NCBI RefSeq assembly: GCF_000227135.1
Contig: NC_018231.1
Coordinates: forward strand, 104,637-168,636
Direction: 5' to 3'
DNA length: 64,000 nt
DNA from: Leishmania donovani
Taxonomy: Eukaryota; Euglenozoa; Kinetoplastea; Trypanosomatida; Trypanosomatidae
The translations under genes and the position numbers were made by a program. The notes under the pieces are model-generated. The model made no database searches. It saw nothing but the letters and a program-made list of their open reading frames with translations, and was not told where the DNA came from. Shown here one piece after another: positions 38,229 through 51,900 of this stretch. How positions within the stretch are numbered: position 1 is the stretch's first letter; each line of letters opens with the position of its first letter.

Positions 38229-40556
38229 TCTCTCTCCCCTCCCTTCCCAGGCAGGAAGAGACACACACGCGCACACACCGGCCACCGGCTGAAAAGGCGA
38301 CGAATAGAGAGCAGAGGCCCCCTCCTTCCCCCCAAGAAGGTGTGTGCGTGTAAAACCGCCGTGTTCGCGGGGACTGGGCGGCGGCTGACGAGAGACCGCG
38401 AGGTGGCGGAGAGACGGTGTTGGGAGTGGGGGGGGGTAAGAGGGGAGGGCAAGGGCGAGGAGGGGTACGACGTCGTCGTAATGACGAAAAGAGTTGGCGA
38501 GTGGGACGAGAGACCAAGAAAAAAAGGGAGAGGGGACGCCAAGCGATGATACGCCAGAGACAGCGGGGGAGGCGAAGGGGAGGGGCGGTGCACGCAGGCG
38601 TGATGGTGTTCGTGGACGGTCGCTGGCGTGTTGCGTGTGCAGGTGCAACGATGATAGATTAGAGAGCTGAGCAGAAGGCCTGCGCACCAGAGCGCGGTCA
38701 CAAACACACACTCTCGCACGCCTTCCTTCTGTATTTAGTGTCTACCACACTACGGGCACCGCGTCTGGTCGAGGTGTGTATGGCTGGGCTGCTCGCAGAA
38801 GGAAAGTGTTGTCGCTCTCGATGGTAAGCGATGTGGAATGTGAGAGAAGGGAGGATAAAGGGACGATGCACCGACGTGCCGACGTGGGTACCTGCACATG
38901 CGTCTGTGTTGGGTGGTGGTAGTGGTGATAGTGGTGGTAGGGAGTGCACCTGCACATGCGTGCATGGGTGTGGGTAGATACGTTTGAGTGGCGTGATGGA
39001 GGGAGGGAGTGGGAGGGAACGTACGGAGGTGACGCGGTGAGAGAGAAAGCTGTTTTTCTTCTTGGAAGGGGTGCGTGTGTGTATCCGCTTATCTGTGCGT
39101 GAGCAAGGGGGGGGTGCTGGTGCTGGTGCTGCTGGTGGTGGAAGAGGCGCACCACGGGCAGCCAACCAAATGAACACACGCACCGTGAACGACTGAGGGG
39201 CTTACGACGACGCTCACGAAAAGCAACAACTTCAGAGGGAGAGCCGGACCACATCCGGGACCGTAGAGGGCCCTTCTGATATGGCCCCATCCCACAAGAA
39301 TGGAGCCCCGCCCCACCTCCTAAGAAAGGTGACCCCATCTCCCTCCCTTCTGCCCCTCTTTACCCACGCTATCTCCGGTGGCCTATCAAGATGCCATAGC
39401 CGCCGTGCATGCGAGAGGGAAGGGAGGAGGGGAGGGAAGGTGGTGGTGGCCGGGTAAAAAGGTATGCCACGGCTTCTGATCACCGCATTCGGTGTTATCC
39501 CGTTTCTGAAGAGGCGAGAACATAGACACAGACACAGAAACACCCAGATAGACACATAAACACACACACGGAGGAACAAGGGGCCGTGCTGCGGTGAGGG
39601 AGTGTGTGAGCCAGACAGGCACAAGTGCAAGCGCCAAACCATCAAGCAAGACACAGCAGCATCCACCGCGCACAGACACGAAGCAATAACACACACACAC
39701 ACACACATGCACGCGAAGGGGAGAGGCACGCGACGTTACACCACATGCGTATGTCTGCGCTTGTGTACCAGCGCGAGTGCCGCGTGCGCCTGAGGGATAG
39801 CGACGACGGTGGTGTATACAGACGCATAAACGTATGCGTCTGTATGCGTCTGCGTGTGTGTTTAGCGGGAGGGCAGAGGCGATTTGTCCGGTCGTTGGGG
39901 ATGGCTGGCGGAGCTAGCGAGAGCGGGAGAGAACACCAAAGCCTCCCGCCCCTCCCTCTCCGCCGCGCGAGTTAGCCAGGGCGTCGACATGAGCGATGGT
40001 AGACGACCGCACGCGCGCGTACGCACAGCACCTAAAGCACAGCCACTGAGAGACACAGGCAAAAACCTAGAGAAGAGATTGAGAGCGACAGGAAAGGCAG
40101 GACTATGGTCGCGAGGGGGGTTGCCACAGAAAACGGACGGAGGACACACATTTCAAGCACCATCACCATCCCCACACAGCACAGACTGGCCAAAGACACA
40201 AGGAAATACACGCACACGCACAGAGACGGCCGCACACAGGCAGAGCGACAGAGGCAGGCGGGGGGCGGAGAAGCACACAGCGCACCACGAGGTCAACACA
40301 GTCACACGCAGAAACACACAGGAAAAGAATCCACGAGTACAACCAAAAGAGGGAAGAGGAAGCGAGGAACCGAAATACAAATGAAGAGACTACCTTAGAG
40401 GTGGTTCTGCGTGGGTGCGTCGGTCAGCAAAGACAGTGGTGAACAGCAGGAATCCTCAAGCGGCCGCACCTGCTTCGGACTCGAGAAGGCAGACTTCCTA
40501 AAGAGGGGGCGTGAGGGGAGACCATGTGAAGGGGCAACTGGCGCGATGCACCGCGG
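38229..40556. other. Long intergenic spacer
   Basis: These 2.3 kb contain purine-rich plus-strand tracts (38,410-38,590), (ggt)n-like repeats at 38,915-38,940 and 39,117-39,141, CA repeats at 39,689-39,708, and G-runs near 39,105-39,114. Open frames reach 198 codons but are low complexity. No gene is called. Confidence 0.65.
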
Positions 40557-41642
40557 CTACGCTGCCATCGACTCGTGCAGGTCGCGTATGATCGACTTGG
40601 CCTCCTCGTCGTTCGGGTCCACCTCCAGCGCCTTGGTCGCTGCCTCGAGCGCCGCGTCCAGCTGGTTGCCGTCTGCTAGGATGGCCGCCTTCGCCTTCAG
40701 CAGCGTCGACGTCATCTCCTTCGCCGAGCTGCCGATCACTTCGATCTCCTCCTGCGGCGGGTGCTCGAGGGTTTCGGCGACAAAGGCCAGTGCCGCATCA
40801 TCCCCATGCATCTCACTCAGCAAGAATGCTTTCTCGCGGAATGTGTTCGCCAGCGGGTGCACCTCGATGCTGCGGCTCAGCAGCATCAAGAGCTCCGTGT
40901 TGAGGGTGGCCTTGCCGGCGTCGTCGCCGCACTCCTCCGCGGCACGGACGAGCTGCTGCACCACGCCGATCTGGCGTTCCAACGCCTTGGCGTAGTGCGG
41001 GCACCTCTGGAGCGCCTTGCCGTACGCCTCTTTTGCCTTTTCGTAGTTGCCGCTGGCGGCGTGTACGTCGCCGACGATGAGCCAGCCACAGTGATCACGG
41101 TCCCAGCCAAGCTGAACGGCAAGCTCCGCCGCCGTGAGCGCCTGCGCCAGTACCGCCTCGCTAGCCTGCTCCTCATCCACTGACCCAAGCAAGAGGTCCG
41201 CCAGGTACGCGTAGACGCGCGCGAAGGCAGACTTGGTCTGCGCCGTCGAGTTTTCGCCGCCGCCGTTGCCCTGCGGGTCCTGCGCTGCGAGGTACGCCTG
41301 CACCTGCTCTAGCGCAATCTCGGCACTGCTCGACACCTCCGTAACCTTGAAGCGCATGAGATCTGCCAGCACCTTCTGGTCAATCAGCTGGTACTTGCCG
41401 GCGGCAATCGCGAACTGCTCCGCGGCGTCTTCGAGGTCATGCATCTGCAGCGTGATTTCCGCCACGGAGTCGAGATAGGGCGCCAGCACAAACGGTGGCG
41501 CTCCCTCCGCCTTGAACGTGAAGACGCGCATGGCGGCGAGCAGGTACTCGCGGTCCCACAGCGCGTAACCTTCGCTGATGGGCTTCTTGGAGTACATCTT
41601 AGACAGCGACTCTGTCCGCTTGCGAGCCTGTGCCTCCGCCAT
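40557..41642 (-). CDS. TPR-repeat protein
   Basis: The protein has 361 residues, mostly alpha-helical, with recognisable tetratricopeptide repeats: around 72-90 (AAEQFAIAAGKYQ), around 195-215 (GNYEKAKEAYGKALQRCP) and around 325-350 (LDAALEAATKALEVDPNDEE). The segments between have the alanine/leucine spacing of more divergent repeats. There is no signal peptide, membrane helix or catalytic domain. TPRs bind peptides and build complexes; the partner here is unknown. The C-terminus (HESMAA) is not an HSP90-type EEVD. The frame is open to 41,792, where it begins with TTG; 41,642 is the first ATG. Codon usage and orientation agree with neighbouring genes. Confidence 0.8.
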   Translation of the reverse strand: MAEAQARKRTESLSKMYSKKPISEGYALWDREYLLAAMRVFTFKAEGAPPFVLAPYLDSVAEITLQMHDLEDAAEQFAIAAGKYQLIDQKVLADLMRFKVTEVSSSAEIALEQVQAYLAAQDPQGNGGGENSTAQTKSAFARVYAYLADLLLGSVDEEQASEAVLAQALTAAELAVQLGWDRDHCGWLIVGDVHAASGNYEKAKEAYGKALQRCPHYAKALERQIGVVQQLVRAAEECGDDAGKATLNTELLMLLSRSIEVHPLANTFREKAFLLSEMHGDDAALAFVAETLEHPPQEEIEVIGSSAKEMTSTLLKAKAAILADGNQLDAALEAATKALEVDPNDEEAKSIIRDLHESMAA

Positions 41643-42954
41643 GGTGCTCTCGTGCAAGTTGCGATCGAAAGGAAAATGGGCGAAAGGGGGTGGCGCGTGT
41701 GTGGGGTGGGGTGGTACTGACCACGTTCGATGGGGAGCGGATGACGGTGTGGGGTCGCAGCGGAGCACTGGCGTTCCGTTCGCGTGCGGCAACCCAAGCG
41801 CAGCGAGAGAGAGGGGGAGGGGGTGAAGCGGTGTGCGGAGATGCTGCCAGCGAGAATGGAAGAAGGAGGGGAAGGGGCTGTGCTGTATTGAGTGCGGCCA
41901 CTATCGAGTTTGATTGTTTATGTGTGCAGGAGTGCAGGATCAAGGATGCTTATGTGAAATATTACCTGCCTTCGCTTGTGTAATGCCAGAGAGGGAGAAG
42001 GGCGGGCGGGAGCGGTGGTGGTGGTGGTGCTATAAGAAGAAGGCGATGTGCTGCGTTGAGGGGTTCCAGTCCCCATTTTCTAACCTTTTATGGGCGATCC
42101 CATCAACGTGTTAGACGTGGCCCGGTAGGCCAGGAGGGAGGGGGAGCTGACTTCTGCATTTCGCTGTTACAGCGTCGCTGTTTATCTTTTCCATGGATTC
42201 GACGACAGTGGCAGGGTCCCGCCCTTCCTTCCCTCCATCATGTGTCGCGCTCCGGTGGCGGGCATGATGGGTGCTGATCAGAGTGGAACAGACTCGTGCT
42301 CAGAGACAAGGTAGTGAATCCAGTTGACATCCCCACTTCCCCCAGCATAAGAGGGAGGGGAGGGGAGAGCTACCACGCCCTACGGAGAGGATAGCGACCA
42401 CCGCGCGTCGTGACTGGTGTCTGATGGGCAAAGGATGCGGTGAAAAGTAGATGAATGCACGACTCGTCTTTTATATTCGCCCTTCTGAAGCACGCCGCAG
42501 CCGTGCCACGGGTGCAGAGAGGAAGCGAGAGAGGAGGAGAGGGCGCATCAGAGAAAAAGAGAACCAACCACGAGTCACGCCAGGACAGCGAGCGACAAGG
42601 ACCGCCACTTGCGCGCACACACACACACACAAACATGAAAGGGAGAGAGATGCGTAACAGGAGATACGCATTAGAAGGAAGAAGAGCAGCACACGAGGGC
42701 TGCACGAGAGCAACAACAGGCAACGACAGTGTGTGCGTATGCGTGTGTATGTGTTCGAGAGAGTGGACCACAACACCGGCAAACAAGGAAAAGAGTTTCC
42801 GCCACGCGACCCGCGCTGCGAATCGGTCCGCGCCCACCCCCCATTCTACGACACATGCGTACGCAGCGGCACTAAGGTGAGGCGCCCCATCCTCAAGCGG
42901 ATAGGAAAGTGAGAGGGAGAGGGAAAGCGTGGTGGTGGTGGTGGGGGGTAGGGC
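41643..42954. other. Intergenic spacer between the giant protein and TPR genes
   Basis: CA repeats occur at 42,615-42,631. The part from about 42,040 to 42,360 lacks microsatellites and looks like ordinary unique sequence, yet has no ORF worth calling. It could be an old repeat or part of a UTR. Confidence 0.55.
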
Positions 42955-45900
42955 TTACTGGCGGTTCTCCACGACCGGCGCCTTCGTCGGCTCATTGGCG
43001 GGCTGCAGGTACTTCTTGTAGACGTAGTACGTTCCGTACACCATGACCCCTGGCAGGACGAGTAGCAACGGAATGGTCCACCACCTGACCTTCGAGGTGC
43101 TATCGTTATCCTTGTCATCCAGTACCGGACCTGGGGTCAGCGTGGCGTGCGGGATGCTCAGGAACAGGCGTCGCCACGCCACCTCTTGAGCCGGGGACCA
43201 AGGCAGCGCAGCGGACATGGTCGCATTCGCAGCGTGCAAGTCGATGCCGTTGCGCAGCGTAAAGTTCACGGTCAGCGAACTCAACGAAGCGGTGGCGACT
43301 GCGTCACGGCCGCGTGCTAAGGTGGCGAGAAGGGCCGGGCCGCTCACATTGTCTCGCAGAAGCTGCACACCGCGGTAGAGCAGGTCAGGCGCGGCCGACA
43401 GAGTCGAGGTGTTCACTGCAGCGTCATAGGCAACCGCATCCGCAATAATGCTGAGCACCAGCGCGTAGGTCGGCAGCAGCACCGGCTGCGGGTCTGCTGT
43501 TGCGTTATCCATGAGGGCTGTTGAGGCCCTCTGTAGACCGCCAAGAATTGCTGCGGCGCGGTGACGCGCCTGCACGGCAGCCACGGCTACAGACTCGACG
43601 GCGTGCAACGAGGCGGCCGCCTTGGGCAGGGCCACAAACCCCGACATGTGCAGCTGGACGGCAACCACTGACGGGTCGACGCCAAGTGCGGCGGCCATCG
43701 CCTCTTGGAAGAGCGCTAGGGAGGCGGAGGTGTAGCCAAGGTAGGGCGAGCCGGAAGCAGCTGCCGCCGTTGCTGTAGCGGCGTTGGTGTTGGGACGGGC
43801 AAGCAGCTCCATTACCATGGAGATCTCTCGCATCCAGAGAAGCTGCGTTGTCACAGACGCCATCGTGGTGTTCGCGCTGGCGTTGCTGATCGACGGCCCC
43901 ACGGTGGAGCGGAGGTAGAGCGGCCATGGCGACAGATGCGTGACGGTCGTGGTAGTGGTGCTGCTGCTGCTGCTGCTGCTTGCGCTGGCAGTGGCGATCA
44001 CCACTTGCTGCTGCGCCTGCGCCTCGGAAGAGAGAGCAGCGGCCCGGGCGACATCAGCGCTGTAGAAGTGCGTGCCGTCGATGCTGAGACACACCACAAT
44101 TGACTCGCCGTTGCTGCGCGAGGCTGCCGTAGCCGCGTCGGTCGCCCAGCCAAGAATGGACTGGCCGTTTAGCGGGGCTCCTGGAACATCCTTGTAGCGC
44201 GCCCACAACGCGGCCGTCTGGTTCACCCATGTTTCTTGCGACAGTGCCGGGTTCATGCGCTCGAACTGCGCGACACGCTTGGCCGTCTGCGCCCCGCGCC
44301 ACGCCACGACGGCGGCCGTGTCGGCAGTCGACCACACCCCGCCGTGCTGCAGGTTGATTAGGAAGATGGGCATTGCCAGCGGAGACGAGGCGTTCACCGC
44401 GGACACGTTCCACGCATCTGCGCCAAACACCGTGGCGCCGTAGAACTGCGTAAAGTTCGCTGACACCGCCGCGGCACCGTCGCAGCGTGCGCCGTACCGG
44501 CTTGTGCGGACGAGGGCCACCGCTGCGGCCACCGTCGACACGTCTGCCGCCGTTGTCGTCACGGTAGGGAGGCGACGCCCGCTCGCTGCACCCATGCCGT
44601 TGCCGACAAAGGCACTCGTCCACGCATATGTGTACGTCGGTGGCCGCGCCGCGTACGTCACCACCTGCGGCGATGAGGTGATGCTGGCGTCCGCGCCGGG
44701 GCTCGAGTAGAGGTACTGCACACGCACCGTCGTGGCGGTGGCGTTGTCAGCGGACCACCCCAGCGGACGCTGCGTCGGATCTGCTGCGGTGGTGCGGTTG
44801 CAGGAGAGGGACGTGATGGTGGGTGGCACGACGACAGCGGCGAGAGTACGCGGCGACGTCTGCCCTGCCGTGCCGGCCGCCTGGAAGCTGAGACCACCAT
44901 CGACGCTGTAGCAGAGTGCATACGACCGCAGCCGGTCAGCGTAGCGCGGGCTCGCGGTTGTGCTGTTGCCGTTGGTTGCTGCTGCTGGTACGACAGCGGC
45001 GGTATCCCATTCCACTCGGCTCACGTACGCGGCATCCACACGCAGCACGCCGCCCTGGGCGTTGCGCCACGGCGCCGTGAGCAGCAAGCCATCTGGGCCG
45101 CTGGCACTGGACGCCGACGCCGATACCAACGGCATACCTGTAACAGGGTCCCACGCCTCTGGCACCGCCGCACAGCCACCCGACCACGTCCACGGCCCGC
45201 TGCCGCCGCGACGCATCACCATCTGCGCAGATGGAGGGGCGAACGCGAACAACACCGGCATGCCGCGCACACGTACGGCCGTGCCGGTCACGGGGAGCTC
45301 GGCGTAGCTGCTTTGCGCGATGGCGACGACGTTGTCGCTGCTGTTCGAGACGGTTGCGCTGCTGACGGACACGACCGTCCAGTTACGCGCGACACGCAGC
45401 CGAAGTGGCGTCGCGGTGTAGGTGGCCGTAACGAGGTCACCTGGTGCACGTGCGTTGTTGTCGCTCAGCAGGCTCGACACGTAGGGCAGATCTTGCCGGA
45501 GACACAGAGCGTAGAGCCCCACGGGAGTGTAGCGCAGACCTATCGGAAGCTGCATCGCCCGCGCCGGGGATGATGCGGCTTCGCCCGCCGCCGCCGTTGC
45601 GCCCCACGCCGCAGGCTGCACGGTGGCGAGGTCAAAGAGGTAGAACGTGTCCACCGCGACGGTGTCGTTGCACTCTGCCATGCTCAGCGGCACCACGCGC
45701 ACGCGCACCCCGTCTCGCATACCGGCGCTGCACCGCCCCGGCGCCGTGGTGACCAGGAGGCCGACGTCCAGCGGATGCACGTAGAACTCCCGCTGCTGAG
45801 CGTCGCCGTAGCACGTGAGGGACCAGGGCGCCACCGTCACCGTCATGTTCGTTGAAATGTTTTGCAGACGGTTGTCGAGGGAGAAGAGGAGCGGCTGTGG

Positions 45901-48900
45901 CTGCGGGCCGCCACTAGGGACGAGACCAGAGGGACTTGCTTCAGCAGACGGCGCGGCGTGCGTGGAGGCAGGCAGGTACAGTAGCCCGTTCACGGCGAAG
46001 CCATTATCGCCCAAGAAGCCGGTCCATAGCATCGCCGTCGTCAGCTGACCGAGATCCGCTAGCACGTGCGCCTCCGTATGATTGGCTGTCGCAGTCCATG
46101 GCGGCAAGGTGCCGGGGTCGACATAGCGCGTGTCGAGAAGTTGGCGTGTCGTGCTGCTCTGGGTGTAGACACGCATCGCGTTCGTCGACGGCGTCGCCGC
46201 CGTGGTGGCGTCTGCTTCTTCACGAACATCCTTGCCTTTCTCGGCGTCCTCGGCGTTGACAGTGACGCGCAGGGTGGGGGCCCACTTCTCCGTGAAGTGC
46301 GCAATGCCAACGGAGAGGTAGTGCAGCCCACCATCAACGGAGAAACAGACAGAGCCGCGAGACTCGAGGGTGTAATGCGGGACACTGTAGGTGTTGCCGC
46401 TCGGCAGCGCCGCGACGAGGGTCTTGCTCAGGCTGTCTGGCAGCGATAGCGATGACGGCTGCTGCTGCTGCTGCTGCTGCCGCCTGGACAAGGGCAGCGG
46501 CGAGACGGTGATTCTGTCGGCGCCAAAGTTCAGCTGCATACCTGCGTAGGAGGACACGTAGGGCGAGATGGCGCTGGCGGGGTCGGGTGACTGCGCGGAC
46601 CGGTAGCACGGCCGCCCCACGTAGAAGCGGGTCAGTGAAAGCAGCGACAGTGCGGACGGACTCAGCTCCAGACGCTGGAGGAGTTCGTCCCCGGGGCTCG
46701 ACGCGACCGCAACGGCGGTCTCAGCGTGTGCCGTCGACTTGAGCAGCACCGGTAGCAGCAGATCTTCCCTGGCACCACGGCGCACCACCACCTGCTCGAT
46801 CAAGTCCGCCTGCATCGCCTCCGTAGGTGTCCACGCGTGCAACGAGACCCGGCCCACCTGTACTGATATCACGCGGTAGTACACTCCAGAAGCCATGAAG
46901 AATGCTGTAGCCGTGCCGCCGTCGTCCTCCGACACACCGCTGTCAAGCACCGCTGCCGCCGCGACGGCTGCCTCGGGGTCGCGGACGCACACGCGCAACC
47001 GCTGCGGCGTCACCGTGCCCGTGTGGTGCTTCGCCAAGGTCAGCACGTTCGAAACAGAGACGGTCAGCAGCGGAATGCCGTGCGAGTTGTAGCTGCAGCT
47101 GGCGGAGAGAAGCACTTGCGTGCCAGGCGAAAGATACATGTCGGCGTCCCTCATGCCAGAGTCGCCAACGCTACTCGGCGATGCCGTCGCGGCCTCTGTA
47201 GAGGAGCCGATGACCTGCCCTGCCTTGATGAGCGCGGTGAGGTCGACACTGCCGTGACTATTCTCGGGCACGAGCAGGGTGTCTGCTAAAATCTGCGCCA
47301 GCAAGTTGCGCTGCGTCGTCTCCGTGTCGATGCGAAGTCGAGACGGAAGCACCCGCAGAGTGAGGCTTGTCTTGGCGTACGTGGCACCGCCGTCTGTCGA
47401 GATGCACGCAGCGATGCCGCCGGCGCCGCTCGTGGCCTCTTCCGACAACAGAATGTGCGTGCTCGGCACGAGAAAGACGCCGTTGTCGTCCTCTATCGGG
47501 AGGGGGTCGGTGTAGAGGCGCGTGTTTGCCAGCAGTTGCCGGGCGGCAACGCGGTGGTGGTAGTCCGCCATGTCGCTCAAGGTGGTGTTCACCATACCCG
47601 CTCCGCCGCCACTGCTGACTCCACCTCGTGACCTGGAGGATGCCGGTGGTTCCATTGTCTCCTCGCAGCGGGCGCCAAACCGCAGCCGGTGGCCGCGCTC
47701 GATACCGTAGCCGTTCAGGTAGACCACCTGGCTGCTGTCCTGCGCGTAGAGAATGAGTGTCGTGTTGCCGCCGGCGGGCATGCCCGTCCCACGGTCTACC
47801 TCGGCGCTTGTTGTGGCTGCAACGCCCACCTTGTGCGCTGGGAACGGCGCCGTCGTGTTGCTTGCGTCGTCGGCCTTTACGCGGAAGTCGGTCGGCATCG
47901 CGTGCGTGTACTGAAGCTGGAACATCGGTTGCACCGGCTCGCGCCACCGCTCCGGCCCCGTCTCGAGGCACATGATCCACGGCTGCGTCATGCTCGGGAT
48001 GATAACCGGCACCGCATCATCGCCATTGCCGCTTCCGCGCGTGCTCAGCGCATATGGCATTGTCAGAACACCGATATGCAGTACATAGGGCCCGCGCACG
48101 ACGTCATCCGGCACGGCCTCCGCGTCGACGAAGCACGGGTCCTCGTCGTTGTCCATCGGTTTCACGAACATGACGCGCCGGTGATCTCCGCACGGCACCA
48201 AATCCTCCTCCACGCCCACGCCGCCGCTGATGCTTTTCGTTGGCGCTGGAAGACACCACAGCGCGAGTGACACCTGCCGGCCAGCTGTGCCGACAACGTT
48301 CACCATGCTCTCCTCGCCGGTGTTCCACTCCAGCGCCACCTTGCTAGGCGGCAGCGCCGTCAGCAGCGCGACATCCTCGCTGCCGTCCGCTGGAAAGTAG
48401 TTGTAAGCCGTTGGGCGGCGCACGTGCGTCTCCACGACAAGCGAGATGGCCGGGGCGACGCGCCAGTCGAGGTGGCTCTGTGGCTGGAAGCACAGCACAT
48501 ACGTCGCCGGGGCCGCCAGGGAGCGGATGAGGCTCTGGGAGAGGACGATGTAGTGTGCACTCGCGGTAAGGCTACCCTCGCTGTCCCTGTTGTCGTCTTT
48601 GCCGCCGAAGAGAGAAAACCATGTGAAGGCGTCCTGCACGCGAATGTCAGGCAGCTCCGCGCCGCCACTGCTCTTCGTCGCCACCATCGGCTGGCTGCAC
48701 TGCAAGGCCGAGGTGTGGAAGCGCACGAGGCTGCGGTTCGTCAGCAGCGAGCCCGAGATGGGCAGCGCCCACTCCTGGCCCTGTTCCACTGTGACGCTGG
48801 TCGTGTGGTTCAGCGCGGAGACGCCGTAGACCGCGTTGGCCAGCCGCACCTGCAGCCCGTGCAGTGAGAAGAACTGCAGTGCCGCCTCGATGCCCTCGTC

Positions 48901-51900
48901 AGCGGAGTCCAACGTCGGGTATAGTGTGCTGGCACACAGCTGGTAGATGCCGGGCACCGTGAGCCAGCGCGGCAGCAACACCGCCGAGCCGTTGACAGCG
49001 GAGAAGGAGGCGCTGCCGAAGGAGTGCAAGCCTTGGTGCACGTAGCTGTTCTTCAAGGCGTAGCAGGAGAGGTCTTGCGGGGCGAGGAACATGTAGAGTG
49101 GGCTGCCGATGGCTTGGACGACATCGACGATGGGCCCGGCCAGCTTCATTGAAAACCACTGCCCGCCGGTGGCGTGTTGCATTGGCAACGCCAGCACGGT
49201 GGAGATGTGGTTCTGGTGCACGGGGCTATCCTCGACCACGAAGCCGTCGGTAGCCGGGATGACCAGGCGGTACGGTAGGCCCGTCGAGACGTACGGCGAG
49301 ACTGCCACGTCTTCGCTCGTTTCCCCGATGCGCACGCACCACTGGAAGCGATCCACGTACGTGCCGCTGCTGACGTTCACGTCGGCGCCGACGCGAGCCG
49401 TCTCCGCCTGCCGCAGCGAGATGAACCAGCTCGAATAGGACGTCTGCGGATCGACGTAGCGCGTGGACTCGGCGTAGAGCGGACTCGTCACGTTGCCGCT
49501 TTCCACCGCGATCCGCACTGTGGTGGTTGTGCTGGACGGCAAGCCTGATAGCTGCACCGGCGTCCGCCACAGATGGCTGGAGGCGTTGCCGCAGTCGACG
49601 GCAGGCATGAGCCACGCATTCGGGCCGTCAAGGCCAAAGCCCTCCACAATGAGGTCCATGGTGCCCGCGTACACCACCGTGGCGACCGACGACGGCGGCA
49701 AGGGGGAGCTGCTGCTGTTGTACGGCGGCATGTGCGCCGTCGCGCGTGCCAGCAGCGGCGCGTCGCTCGGCAAGTTGCGGATCGCCGTCACACGCGGTGG
49801 CTCAACGACAAGCTGGAAGTTTGTCGGAAATACAAGCGTTGCCGTCCCAGGGGCGTACAGGCAAACGTTCAGCGGCTTTCGTGCCGCGTCTGCCGTCGCC
49901 GTGCTGGCGCCGAAGAGGCGCTGCGCCGCCGACTTGCTCAGGAGGTCGCTGTGCTTCAAGACGACAAACACGCGTGGCTGATACGCACTGCCGGACTCGC
50001 TGCCGCCATCGCCCTGCACGTCGTTGACGGCCTCCATGGGGGCCCAGTAGCTGCTCGGCAGGTCGTACAGTGACACCACCGAGATGTTCAGGGCGCTCTG
50101 CTCCTTGACAAGGTTGTCGTGTCTGCCGGTGCTGCTGATCGGCACGCCGTGGCACAGCTGCAAGGAGAGGAACATCGTCATGTCAGGGCGGATGCCGTAG
50201 CCGGTGAGGGGCAGCACCACGTCGCGGGCGCCCTCGGCGAGGCGGATGAGAGTTGCCCCAGTGGACGGAGGCGCCGCGGGGTTGGGTGGCACCGCTGCTG
50301 CCGAGGCGGGGATGGAGCTGTAGCGGCCCATGTAGAGAAGCTGTATGGGTCGGACGTCCAGCGTGGTGTTGACGAGGGGGGCGAAGAAACGGCGCTGCGG
50401 CACCAGCTCGCTGCTGCCGCCTGTCGTGTTGGTGGCGAACGGCAGCGGCACGGAGAGGCAGAGCTGCATGCGGCGTAACGAGTGCTGCGTGAAGAAGCCA
50501 AGTGGTACGACCATGCCCACCCGCGCCGCCTCGCGGCCCTCGCAGTCGGCATCGCCGTCGGCGCTGCTGTTGCCGCCCGCTGCACGAGTGTGTCGACAGC
50601 TCTCTGGCGTCAGCAGCCCGAGCGCGCGCTGCGCGTAGAAGAGGTTCGCGTTGGAGCACTGCGCCGCCGTGTCGTCCGCCGTGCCGCTGCTCGGCAACAC
50701 GACCGAGAAGGCCACTTGAGCGCTGTCCAGCGTCGTCGTGGACCAAAGCCGCACATCGAGGCCGTGCAACCACAGCATGCCGGCAAAGCCTGTGTTCACG
50801 CTCAGGTGCGTCGTCGACGCATCCGCTGCCTCGGCCGCCGCGACGGCTTCGCTGCTGAAGGAGACGCTGGAGTCTATGAGGAAGCGGTCGACGCGCTGGC
50901 GGTGCACCGTGATCCTCAGCGTTGGCTGGCGCACGGGAAGGAAGGGGCTGAGCGCGCCGTAGGAGATGCACACGTACCATGTCTGTCGCGTGGCGGCGGG
51001 GCCGTCGGTGCGAGTCGGGTGATGGCCCCAGAGGCCTGTGTGGTTCAGGTTCAGCTGCATGTACGCCACCGTCGCGGTGGCGGCTGCGGTACCGCTTCCC
51101 TCCACGGTCATGGTGACAGTGCTTAGCGGCACCATCGTGTCGAGGTGCCGCGGCCACGTCGCCGCCGCCCTCGTCGGGTCGTCGAGCGGCAGTGGTTGGT
51201 GGCGGTTGCAGTCTTTGGGGTTTTGCGAGAGAAGCGCCAGCATGCCGCGCTCGGCGTTGTGGCCGTCAAGGAGGATGATCGGGGAGCTGTACTGAGGGAT
51301 GTGCAGGTGCACGGTGGATGGTAAAACGGTCGAGGACGACGACGCCGACATCGGGTCCGTGGAGTCGAAGGGGTGCTGGGTGCGCAGCAGGTAGTGCGCG
51401 CTGCGGTTGCGCGCAGCGGCGGCCGGTACAAGCGTCGCCCAAGGCGACCCTGCAGCCGTGGAGGAGCCGCTGGTGGCGGTGAACCACGCCCGCTGCTGGC
51501 GCAGCCGACGCGGCGGCAACGCCCACATACCCTTGACGGACACAGGCGGCGGCACAAGGTGTGCCTTGAGCCCTGGGACGGCGGTGTAGGTGCGCACTGC
51601 AGCTCCGGCTGGGCTGACAGACGTGCGGGCAGCGAGGCGCTCTGCAATGGAGAGAGAGAACGTTGTGGAGGCGCCACTGCTGTTGCTGCTGATGCCGGCG
51701 TTGACAGAGGCCCCCCACAGCGCCAGGAGGCGTCGCGAGGCCGCGCCGATTTTTGCGACGTCGGATGTCAGCGTCAATGGCGGCTTGTGCACCGAAACGC
51801 ACACGTAGTACTCCGCTGGATGCTGGGACTGAGCCAGGACGCTGGACACCTCGGAAGAGTTATAGATGGGGTCGAGCGAGGCAAGACGCGCGGCATGGAC

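Noticed and set aside
42059..42073. gggttccagtcccca, close to a tRNA B box
   Set aside because: It has one mismatch to the B box, and no A box or acceptor stem could be found in the 80 bases around it.
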